Positions 45,830 to 53,974 of a stretch of DNA of 64,000 bases are shown in pieces. Every line of letters starts with the position of its first letter. Position 1 is the stretch's first letter. The stretch is taken from the NCBI GenBank assembly GCA_944325305.1, contig CALUZO010000001.1:62001-126000 (forward strand), in the 5' to 3' direction. This DNA comes from an uncultured Rikenellaceae bacterium (lineage in GTDB: Bacteria > Bacteroidota > Bacteroidia > Bacteroidales > Rikenellaceae). The translations under genes were made by a program, and so were the position numbers. The notes under the pieces are model-generated. The model had not been told where the DNA came from. It saw only the letters and a list, made by a program, of their open reading frames with translations, and did no database searches.

Positions 45830-46543
45830 TTACAAATACACCCTCCAGAATACTATCTTGCCCGAGTCTTTTTCAATGAGCGTATCTGCTTCCGGATCGA
45901 AAACAAAGCGCATGGTATTATATCTGGCCGAATCCTCACCTGAAGGCGTCATCCAGCTTTCGTACTCGGCCTCATTATCATACCTGAAAACTCTCTCCTC
46001 CTCATTGAAAAGCAACGTATATGGTCCCGTACGCTTCCACTTGCCCTTTTTAGACAACATCACATCCCGTTGCCGGGCAAACTCACCCAATACGTATGTA
46101 TAGTTAGGCAGAACCCTGAATTGATACTTCATGGTATCCATTGTAAATTCGTATGCGCCTACCATATATACCTGATCTTTGCCTTCCGAAGGGCCGAAAT
46201 CCAACAGGGAGTCGACAGTAATATACATCATCATGTCATAGCCCATTATGGTATCTTTCGGTGCCACGGAGCCATAGAACTCTATCCACCTGGTATTCGC
46301 CGTCGAATCTCCACGTTTCATGGTTTCCATGACAGGCTTCAGCCGACCGGCACTCGAATCGGTAACTATAAACTTCACGAAATTGGCTCTGTCGACAAAT
46401 ATATTTGATCCCGTATCGGTCAAAGTCAGCTTTCCGTCGAAATAGGCATATTCGATCTTATCCGGCACCGGTCTGGAATTGCAACCGACAAAAACGAACA
46501 GCAGCACCGCAACCGACGATATTATCGTAATCTTGCTTCTCAT
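45830..46543 (-). CDS. lipoprotein, unknown function
   Basis: 237 residues from the chosen start at 46543, which begins a lipoprotein signal (MRSKITIISSVAVLLFVFVG, lipobox VGC then NSRP). Earlier in-frame ATGs at 46561 and 46579 lie at or inside the end of the peptidase gene and would put extra polar residues before the signal. The mature part is beta-rich, with segments such as IEYAYFDGKLTLTDTGS and the C-terminal KIVFWRVYL. No known domain is recognised. It starts 11 bases after the M3 peptidase stop and is probably cotranscribed with it. Confidence 0.75.
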   Translation of the reverse strand: MRSKITIISSVAVLLFVFVGCNSRPVPDKIEYAYFDGKLTLTDTGSNIFVDRANFVKFIVTDSSAGRLKPVMETMKRGDSTANTRWIEFYGSVAPKDTIMGYDMMMYITVDSLLDFGPSEGKDQVYMVGAYEFTMDTMKYQFRVLPNYTYVLGEFARQRDVMLSKKGKWKRTGPYTLLFNEEERVFRYDNEAEYESWMTPSGEDSARYNTMRFVFDPEADTLIEKDSGKIVFWRVYL

Positions 46544-46553
46544 GATCTCCTTA

Positions 46554-48671
46554 CTATTCATGCCCAAGTATTTTGTCAATTAGCGCTTTGGGTTCTGGTT
46601 CATGCCCCCTGAATTCCACATAAAGCTGCATGGGCGGCACGGATCCTCCGGCCTCGAGCAATTTACGGTATGCGGCTCCGGTTTCCGGATCGAAGATACC
46701 TTTCTCTTTGAAAAGCGAGAACGCATCGGCCTCGAGTACCTCGGACCATTTATACCCGTAATAACCTGCCGCGTAGCCGCCCGCAAAAATATGCCGGAAC
46801 GAGGTCGACATACACGATCCGTCAACAAGCGGCAGAATTTGCGTTCCAGCCATAGCCTTACGTTCGAAAGCAGCCGGATCGCCATCGACAGGCTCGGTTA
46901 TCGAGTGCCATGCCATATCGTTGAACCCGAATGACAGCTGACGCACATTGGAGTAGGCGGCCATATAGTTCTTTGCCCTGACAATCTTTTCGACGAGTTC
47001 GGCCGGAATCTTTTCCCCCGTCTGGAAATGCACGGCCCAAAGGTTGAGAAATTCCTCCTCGGTAGCCCAATTCTCAAGCAACTGCGAAGGAAGCTCCACG
47101 AAATCGTGATATACGTTGGTACCTGTAAGCGAAGCGTAGGTTCCCTTGGCGAGCATTCCGTGCAGGCCGTGGCCGAACTCATGCAGTGCGGTAGAGAATT
47201 CATCGAAGGTCAAAAGCGACGGCATGTCAGCAGTAGGCTTGGTGAAATTGTAATTAAGCGTCACTAGCGGCCTTACTTCAGTTCCGTCGGCTTTGGTATA
47301 CATCTCGCGGAAATTGGTCATCCAGGCTCCGCCGCGCTTGCTGGCACGGGGGAAATAATCGACATACAACACGGCGAGAAAACTTCCGTCGGCATCGAAC
47401 ACCTCGTAAGCCTTTACGTCGGGATGATATACCTGTATATCCGGGGCATGCTTGAACGTTATGCCGAAAAGTTTGTTGGCCAACATGAACGATGCAGCCT
47501 CTACGTTTTCAAGTTTCAGGTATGGTTTGACAAGTTCCTGATTGAGAGCGTATTTCTCGGTCTTGTATTTTTCGTCGTAATACGAAAAGTCCCACGGCAT
47601 GAATTCATCGGGGGCATCGGGCTGTGTTTTGGCATATTCGACTATCTGTCGATACTCCTCCATTGCAGGCTCCTTCGTCGGGGTAAGAAGTTCCGTAAGG
47701 AAATTATTGACGGTACTCCTGCTGCCTGCCATTTTCTCTTCCAGCACATAATCGGCAAAGGTTTCGTAACCGAGCAGGTTTGCCAGTTCGAGACGCAACG
47801 TAGCTATACGGTTCGTCACCTCGCGGTTATCCCATTGTCCTTCATGGTAACCCAGTGATGAATTCGCTCTCCAGAGTTTCTCCTTTATGTCCCGCTCGCG
47901 CGAATATTTCATGAAAGGAGCATAGCTCGGAAAATCAAGTGTTACGCGCCATCCTTCGACGCCGTGTGCAGCAGCATCCTCGGCCATGGCAGTCTTGACG
48001 AAATCGGGCATATACTCCACCTTAGCCGAATCGGCAGGCGGTATGACGTATGAGAACGCATTGCTTTCGGCCAATACATTCTGTCCGAATTTAAGCGTGA
48101 GCAGTCCCAATTCCTGAGTTATCTTTCGGTACTTTTCCTTGTCGGCATCGGAGAGTGCCGCACCGCTGCGGGCAAAGCCCCTGTATGTCTTATCGAGAAG
48201 CATCCATTGCTCGGGCGACAACGGACTCTCATCCCATTTCCTGCCGTGATAATAGTCATAGACCTTTTTAACCCTCTGAAAAAGAACCGGATCGAGCGAA
48301 ACATCGTTACTGTATTCCGTCAGCATGGGCTGCACCTCTTCGGCGATAGCTTCCATTTCGTCCGAAGTATTGCTCGAGTTGAGCGCATAGAAGATCGAGG
48401 CCGTACGACCCAGCAGTTCACCGCTGCGCTCCAGAGCCTCGATCGTGTTTTCGAAAGTAGGCTCTTCGGGATTCTTTATAATAGAGTCTATCTCTGCGCG
48501 TGCCTGGGCGATGCCCTCTTTGAAGGCCGGAACATAATGTTCGAGTTTTATCTCGTTGAACGGAGGAGTCCCGTGCGGCGTGTTGAACTCGCCGAGCAAA
48601 GGATTCTCAGACTTGCCGGAACAACCGGCAATGACAACAGATAGAGCCATAGCTATTATATTTTTATTCAT
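46554..48671 (-). CDS. dcp: M3 family peptidyl-dipeptidase lipoprotein
   Basis: 705-residue zinc peptidase of the Dcp/thimet oligopeptidase family, which removes C-terminal dipeptides or cleaves short peptides. The zinc site is HEFGH (497-501) in ALHEFGHGLHGM, with the third ligand Glu expected about 25 residues later in the FVELPSQLLENW segment. The N-terminus is a lipoprotein signal (VVIAGC then SGKSEN), so the enzyme is anchored in the envelope, unlike cytoplasmic E. coli Dcp. The gene follows the LptD-like gene by 18 bases and precedes a lipoprotein gene. Confidence 0.93.
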   Translation of the reverse strand: MNKNIIAMALSVVIAGCSGKSENPLLGEFNTPHGTPPFNEIKLEHYVPAFKEGIAQARAEIDSIIKNPEEPTFENTIEALERSGELLGRTASIFYALNSSNTSDEMEAIAEEVQPMLTEYSNDVSLDPVLFQRVKKVYDYYHGRKWDESPLSPEQWMLLDKTYRGFARSGAALSDADKEKYRKITQELGLLTLKFGQNVLAESNAFSYVIPPADSAKVEYMPDFVKTAMAEDAAAHGVEGWRVTLDFPSYAPFMKYSRERDIKEKLWRANSSLGYHEGQWDNREVTNRIATLRLELANLLGYETFADYVLEEKMAGSRSTVNNFLTELLTPTKEPAMEEYRQIVEYAKTQPDAPDEFMPWDFSYYDEKYKTEKYALNQELVKPYLKLENVEAASFMLANKLFGITFKHAPDIQVYHPDVKAYEVFDADGSFLAVLYVDYFPRASKRGGAWMTNFREMYTKADGTEVRPLVTLNYNFTKPTADMPSLLTFDEFSTALHEFGHGLHGMLAKGTYASLTGTNVYHDFVELPSQLLENWATEEEFLNLWAVHFQTGEKIPAELVEKIVRAKNYMAAYSNVRQLSFGFNDMAWHSITEPVDGDPAAFERKAMAGTQILPLVDGSCMSTSFRHIFAGGYAAGYYGYKWSEVLEADAFSLFKEKGIFDPETGAAYRKLLEAGGSVPPMQLYVEFRGHEPEPKALIDKILGHE

Positions 48672-48689
48672 TTATATAGACCTTACTAA

Positions 48690-51581
48690 TTAGTAGTATA
48701 TATTATCGTAATGCGAATTCGACTTGTCGTATTTCAGATCGCGCAGGATATTCGATTTTATGTGGATATTGAAACTCCAGCTCTTCATAAATCCGGTCGG
48801 CACCCACGAGAAACTCATCTGCCAGCAATGCAGGTCTCTATTGATCGAGAATGTCGTGGGAGTCAGTTTCTTCTCCTCGAAGTCGTAACCGCTGTTGAAC
48901 GACACGCCCCATTTTGGTGTCAGTGTGACGGATCCATTGAAACTCAATGTCTGGGTAATGTTTTTGCGCAACCCGCTGTTCTGGTAATATACGCTGTAAT
49001 TGAAACTGAAGTTCCACGGAATACTGAAGTCATAGTAACGCGAAGTCATCAGTGCCCGGCGTGTGGCGGGATCGAGCTCCTCCCCTTGTTGGTCGAAGAA
49101 TCCGCCGTTCATAGCATATATTTCCTCGGGGGTACCGCTGTTTGGATCGTTAACGGCAGGAACGTCGCCACTGCCCGAATTGAACGAATATCCGAACGAT
49201 GTGCTCGCACTCGTTATGCGGCCGATCTTGCCATCTTTCCACATGAGTTTGTCTATCCTGCGGCCGTCCGAATCGAGGTAATAAGGATCCAAGGAGCCGC
49301 TGATATTGAGCCCGAATCCGCGGAAAATCGTGGAGCGTATACTCCACCCTATGGTCGACATCTTGAACGATTCGGCAAGGAAGTTATAGCTCCCGCTCAA
49401 TGTAAAACTGTCGATCAGTTTGACCTTTTTCACACCCGTCGAATCTGCTTTGCTGCGTACTTTCATTTCGAGTGTCTGCGAAAGTCCGAATCCTATGCTG
49501 GCCTGCGGTCCCGACGGTGCGCTGAAGTATGCTCCGTCCTGAGTCGGGTAGTAATATCCGATGGTTCCGGTCGAGTCGCTCTGATAGCTTTTCTGGAAAC
49601 CCCAACGCGGATTCCTGAAATCAGGTGCATATGAGAAACTGAACGTAGGCGTCACTACATGTCTCACGGCTTTGACCACAGGATCCTTGCCGATGAATTG
49701 ATAGTCTCCGTACAGCTTGGTATTGAATGATCCGGAGAATCTGAAACTATACTGCCTGTAAAATCCGTAAGTCGTATCGGACTTGACCATTTGCTCCTTC
49801 TCCGACCACTCTTTCTCTATCTTGCGGAATGACCATTGCTCGTTATATGTGGCGCTGGGACTGAAATTGAGGTAATTGAACAGGCTGAACGACGTTGAGA
49901 TAGGTATCGTATGCTTCACGCCATTCCTCATTTTATCCAGCAGGTTTCCTTTGAAAAGCTCGTCCTGTTTTATGGTCGGGATTCTGTTGGTCAGCGAACC
50001 GTTGTAGCTTATCGATATTTTTTCGTACCATGCCTCTTTCCCGCCGACCGAAACTTTACGCTTGAACGGGTATATGCGCGACATGTTGAAAACTATATTC
50101 GGGAAACTTATGGTGATGGTAGAGTCTTTGGAGTTCTGCGAATGCTGCATATTGGTAGAAAACGAGAACGGTTTGTTTGGCCATACCTTCGAATAGGCTA
50201 TCGAAGAGTTGGTCTGTGTATTGAGGTAATCGTTCATACTGTTCGAACCGTACCTGTTATAGGTCGTGGACGAGAAATTAACGCTTGCCGAGAAGGTGGA
50301 ATTGGGCCGGAATTTCGGGTCCTGTCTATGAGTCCACTGGAAACTGAAAGCATTCGTATTGGTATAATCTTCCGAACCCTTATCGCCGATAATCACCTTG
50401 GAGTAATTGGCCGAAAGGCTCCCGCTGTACTTATAACGCTTGATATATCTCGACTGCACTCTCGTTTCCCATGAGCCCAATGTATATATACCTCCGGTCA
50501 AGGTTATGTCCATGTAATCGTTGATCGCGAAATAGTATCCGCCGTTACGCAGGAAGAACCCCTTGACAGCCTCTTCGCCGTAGGAGGGCATGATAAAGCC
50601 GGAACTGCGGCCCGAACTCATCGGGAAGAACCCGAACGGAATACCGAGGAATGGGATCGGCACATCTTCCATGACAAAGTATGTGGGGCCTACGATAAGT
50701 TTCTTCTTCGGGCTATTGACCAGCTTGGCCCGGCTCATCTGGAAGTACCAGTGAGGATGGTCGACGTCGTCACATGTCGTATACTTTCCCCTGCCGAGAT
50801 TCATCGTATTGTCGGGCATCTTCTTGATCTGTTCGCCCACCAGATATCCATCGCCCTCCTGGGTTGCCACACCCTTGATCTTGGCCTTACCTGTCTCCAG
50901 ATTGTATGTGATAGTATCCATTGTGTAGGACTGTCCGCGATCGACAAACTCCGGGCGTGTGGGCATATTGGTCAGCGTATCCAGAATCCCGTAAGCATGG
51001 ATATGCTTGTTCTCCAGATTCACATCCTTATAATCCGACGTCAAGGTCATTCCCTGATAGTTTACGTCACCGTGTCCGAACAAATAAACTTTATTGTTGC
51101 GAAGATCGTAAACCACTGAATCGCTATTGCTTCCGTCGATCTTGTCTTCAAGAAAATTTTTAGTTTGTCGTTGACTGCGCGCAGTATCGGCCGGAACCGT
51201 ATCGGGAAGAATCGCAGGCCGACGGGTAGCTGCACTGTCCTGGACGGGAGCATTCGGAAGAAGAGAGTCCCCGACTGAAGGGATGCTGTCCGAGCCGACA
51301 CGACCTTGCCGTGAATCATCTGCATCGGAAACGACAGATTCGGTTTTCATCTCTGGTGAAACAGTACTACCGGAAGTGTTTGAATTGCCGTTTGTGGCCG
51401 AATCGTTGGCAATTATGGTAGTATCGGGAACAACATCAGTCGAGGCCTGCAACTCAGCCACCAACTGACATCCATCGCTACTTAGCTGATTATCAGACGG
51501 CAACGACTTTCCAAAGACCATATATCCGCACAAGAAGATGGCCGCCGGGGTGATTATGTATTTTCGTAATATACTATCCAA
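48690..51581 (-). CDS. lptD: LPS-assembly protein LptD-like
   Basis: 963-residue outer-membrane protein predicted to insert lipopolysaccharide into the outer leaflet. After a signal-like N-terminus (ITPAAIFLCGYMVFGK) there is a Ser/Thr/Asp-rich linker to about residue 145, an OstA/LptA-like beta-jellyroll (NNKVYLFGHGDVNYQGMTL onward, about 155-260), the LptD marker region near VEDVPIPFLGIPFGFFPMS-like sequence (around 300-320), and a large beta-barrel with alternating aromatic strands to the C-terminus. The usual long Ser/Asp linker is a Bacteroidota trait. It heads an operon with the M3 peptidase and a lipoprotein, and is divergent from the amidase gene, so two envelope genes share a 129-base control region. 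Confidence 0.88.
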   Translation of the reverse strand: MDSILRKYIITPAAIFLCGYMVFGKSLPSDNQLSSDGCQLVAELQASTDVVPDTTIIANDSATNGNSNTSGSTVSPEMKTESVVSDADDSRQGRVGSDSIPSVGDSLLPNAPVQDSAATRRPAILPDTVPADTARSQRQTKNFLEDKIDGSNSDSVVYDLRNNKVYLFGHGDVNYQGMTLTSDYKDVNLENKHIHAYGILDTLTNMPTRPEFVDRGQSYTMDTITYNLETGKAKIKGVATQEGDGYLVGEQIKKMPDNTMNLGRGKYTTCDDVDHPHWYFQMSRAKLVNSPKKKLIVGPTYFVMEDVPIPFLGIPFGFFPMSSGRSSGFIMPSYGEEAVKGFFLRNGGYYFAINDYMDITLTGGIYTLGSWETRVQSRYIKRYKYSGSLSANYSKVIIGDKGSEDYTNTNAFSFQWTHRQDPKFRPNSTFSASVNFSSTTYNRYGSNSMNDYLNTQTNSSIAYSKVWPNKPFSFSTNMQHSQNSKDSTITISFPNIVFNMSRIYPFKRKVSVGGKEAWYEKISISYNGSLTNRIPTIKQDELFKGNLLDKMRNGVKHTIPISTSFSLFNYLNFSPSATYNEQWSFRKIEKEWSEKEQMVKSDTTYGFYRQYSFRFSGSFNTKLYGDYQFIGKDPVVKAVRHVVTPTFSFSYAPDFRNPRWGFQKSYQSDSTGTIGYYYPTQDGAYFSAPSGPQASIGFGLSQTLEMKVRSKADSTGVKKVKLIDSFTLSGSYNFLAESFKMSTIGWSIRSTIFRGFGLNISGSLDPYYLDSDGRRIDKLMWKDGKIGRITSASTSFGYSFNSGSGDVPAVNDPNSGTPEEIYAMNGGFFDQQGEELDPATRRALMTSRYYDFSIPWNFSFNYSVYYQNSGLRKNITQTLSFNGSVTLTPKWGVSFNSGYDFEEKKLTPTTFSINRDLHCWQMSFSWVPTGFMKSWSFNIHIKSNILRDLKYDKSNSHYDNIYY

Positions 51582-51597
51582 ATCCGGAAAAAATCGT

Positions 51598-51622
51598 TAC
51601 CTTTGCCGACGAAGTCGGCAAA
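51598..51622 (+). promoter_or_regulatory. amidase promoter box overlapping a hairpin
   Basis: TACCTTTG (51598-51605) fits TAnnTTTG. Its last bases begin a 9-base-pair hairpin (TTTGCCGAC 51602-51610, loop GAA, GTCGGCAAA 51614-51622) that covers the expected transcription start near 51612. The leader to the ATG at 51711 is about 100 bases. Confidence 0.6.
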
Positions 51623-51710
51623 AAATCAAAAAATACGGTTAAAGGTAATTTTAACCGGGTTTTCGCCCTCAAAAGTAGTTAAAAATTTACTGAATCCGCA
51701 TTCGCGAACC

Positions 51711-52946
51711 ATGAAAGTTACGCTACGCAAGATTTTTGTTTGCACAACGCTCGCTAGTATATTTTTATTGTGTATTCCATGCACGATCCGTGCCCAAAAG
51801 GCGCATGGGGTGAAAACAATTGTCATAGACCCCGGACACGGAGGTAAGGATGCAGGATGCGTATGGGGTAAAACATACGAAAAAGACATCGTCCTGTCGG
51901 TCGGATTGCAGTTAGGAGAGATGATAAAAAAGAATCTGCCGGACGTAAAAGTCGTTTACACGCGTGACAAAGACGTATTCGTCGATCTTTACAAACGAGG
52001 AGAACTCGCCAACAAGGTAGATGCGGATCTATTCGTTTCAATCCATGTCAATTCCGCGGATGTAAAAAAAGGGCAGTCTGCTCCATCGGGGACAGAAACT
52101 TTCGTCATGGGAGCATCATCGGCAGACAAGAACCTCGATGTCGCCATGAGGGAAAATGACGTGATCATCTACGAAGACAACTACGAAGAAAAATACCAGG
52201 GCTACCAACCTGGATCACCCGAAAGCTTCATCATATTCTCCCTGATGCAATACGTCAATACGGAACAAAGCATGAATCTGGCCAACATATTGCAAAAACA
52301 GTATATGAGGTCCAACATGGGGCCGGACAGAGGCGTGAAACAGAGAGGGCTGCTGGTACTCTGGCGTACGACCATGCCGAGCATATTGACCGAGATCGGC
52401 TTTATCGTGAACGAAAAAGAACGCAAGGTCATGACCTCGAAAGAAGGCCAGAAAAAGATAGCCACTTCGCTGTTCAACGCCATAAGCGAATACAAAGGCA
52501 AAATCGAGGGCAACAGCAATCCGGTGATCATAGAATCGGACCCATACGCAGATACATATTACGCAGATGAAACCGCAACCACAGCAGCCACCTCTTTTGA
52601 GGCAACCGCCCCAACAACGTCCCTTCAAAATATAGAATCCAATGTAACAACATCGGATAAATGGACATTCGACGGCAGCTCGGACAAGATTGTCTATCGC
52701 GTACAAATATACAGCGTACCCAAAAAACTCAGCCTCGAAGGAAACGAATTGCGACCTTTCAGAGGAAGAATCACGGAACGCAAAGTCGGTAACAGCTATA
52801 AATATTACGTCGGAAGCGCGACAACATACGAAAAGGCACTGGAATTGCAGAGAGACGTAAGAAAGAGAGTCAAAGACGCATTCCTCGTGGCATTCGACGA
52901 CGGCAAACAGATATCCGTAAGCGAAGCCCGCGAAAGGACCAAATAG
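51711..52946 (+). CDS. N-acetylmuramoyl-L-alanine amidase with C-terminal SPOR-like domain
   Basis: Periplasmic zinc amidase of the AmiC type, 411 residues. I start at 51711 (MKVTLRKIFVCTTLASIFLL, a signal peptide); the frame is open 36 codons further, but that part is the leader and promoter. Catalytic and zinc residues are visible: His in VIDPGHGGKDAG, Glu in TYEKDIVLS, His in VSIHVNSAD and the catalytic Glu in ILTEIGFIVN. A Thr/Ala-rich linker follows, and the last 75 residues (IVYRVQIYSVPKKLSLEGNE to LVAFDDG) resemble a SPOR peptidoglycan-binding domain. It probably cleaves the stem peptide during cell separation. MlaD and MutS2 genes follow on the same strand. Confidence 0.92.
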   Translation: MKVTLRKIFVCTTLASIFLLCIPCTIRAQKAHGVKTIVIDPGHGGKDAGCVWGKTYEKDIVLSVGLQLGEMIKKNLPDVKVVYTRDKDVFVDLYKRGELANKVDADLFVSIHVNSADVKKGQSAPSGTETFVMGASSADKNLDVAMRENDVIIYEDNYEEKYQGYQPGSPESFIIFSLMQYVNTEQSMNLANILQKQYMRSNMGPDRGVKQRGLLVLWRTTMPSILTEIGFIVNEKERKVMTSKEGQKKIATSLFNAISEYKGKIEGNSNPVIIESDPYADTYYADETATTAATSFEATAPTTSLQNIESNVTTSDKWTFDGSSDKIVYRVQIYSVPKKLSLEGNELRPFRGRITERKVGNSYKYYVGSATTYEKALELQRDVRKRVKDAFLVAFDDGKQISVSEARERTK

Positions 52947-53006
52947 ATTTTAAACAATGCGCCGGTAACCTTCAGGGACAGGCAATAAAAGCAACAAGTT
53001 AGGATT

Positions 53007-53948
53007 ATGATAAAATTGAAAAGAGAGGTCAAGGTCGGATTATTCGCGCTCATAACTCTTGGCGCGCTTTATTGGGGCATAAATTTTCTCAAAGGTCATG
53101 ATCTGTTCTCCAAGGACAATACCTACTATGCCACATACGATCAAGTCAACGGCATTCAGAAATCGTCTGCCATAGTCATCAAGGGATTCAAGGTAGGCGT
53201 TATCAGCGACATAACTTACGATCCGCAGCGTTCGGACAAAATCGTACTGCAATTCAGCATCAAAAACAAATTCCGGATACCGACAAATTCCACTGCAAGA
53301 ATATACAGCGACGGTCTGCTGGGCGGCAAAGCTGTTGAAATAGCTCTCGGAGACTCCAAAACCTACCTCAGTGACGGTGACACACTGCCCTCTTTCCGCG
53401 AGAAGGATATCTTCGACATAGCCGGTTCGGAACTCGAATACATCAAACAGCGCCTCAACATAATGGCCAGCGATATTTCCAAAACACTTGACACGTTCAA
53501 CACGCTCCTTTCCGACAATTCTGAAAATATAACGTCCACACTCGCCAACCTTTCCGAAATATCAGGGAATCTCAGCCGCATGATACAAACCGAGGAAACG
53601 AACATAAGAAACATCGTAAACAACATGAATACCTTCTCGGCATCGCTGCGCGACAACACCGATAAAATCGGAAACATCGTCACGAATGTAGAGAATTTTA
53701 CCGACTCATTGCAAACGGCAAACATTCCCGCCCTCGTAAACGACCTCTCGTCAACCGTCGATCAGGTGAACGGAATATTAGCCAAAGTGAATGACAAGGA
53801 AGGAACCATGGGTAAACTATTCAGCGACGACGCACTTTACGATTCGCTCGTAGCCGCATCGTCCAACCTCTCCCTGCTTCTTCAGGACGTCAAGGAACAC
53901 CCGAAACGTTACGTTCACTTCTCTATTTTCGGCCGCAAGGATAAATAA
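53007..53948 (+). CDS. MlaD/MCE-domain protein
   Basis: 313-residue inner-membrane-anchored lipid-transport protein. A short N-terminal segment (KVGLFALITLGALYWGINFL) anchors it, then the MCE domain (about 38-115, with GIQKSSAIVIKGFKVGVISD and the typical DGLLGGKAVEIALGD), and a long helical C-terminus (about 145-290) that can form the tunnel between membranes. It likely moves phospholipids with an MlaEF-type transporter whose genes are not next to it. It lies 60 bases after the amidase gene and 26 bases before mutS2. Confidence 0.9.
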   Translation: MIKLKREVKVGLFALITLGALYWGINFLKGHDLFSKDNTYYATYDQVNGIQKSSAIVIKGFKVGVISDITYDPQRSDKIVLQFSIKNKFRIPTNSTARIYSDGLLGGKAVEIALGDSKTYLSDGDTLPSFREKDIFDIAGSELEYIKQRLNIMASDISKTLDTFNTLLSDNSENITSTLANLSEISGNLSRMIQTEETNIRNIVNNMNTFSASLRDNTDKIGNIVTNVENFTDSLQTANIPALVNDLSSTVDQVNGILAKVNDKEGTMGKLFSDDALYDSLVAASSNLSLLLQDVKEHPKRYVHFSIFGRKDK

Positions 53949-53974
53949 TCGCCCCGGGCGCATATCAAGACATC

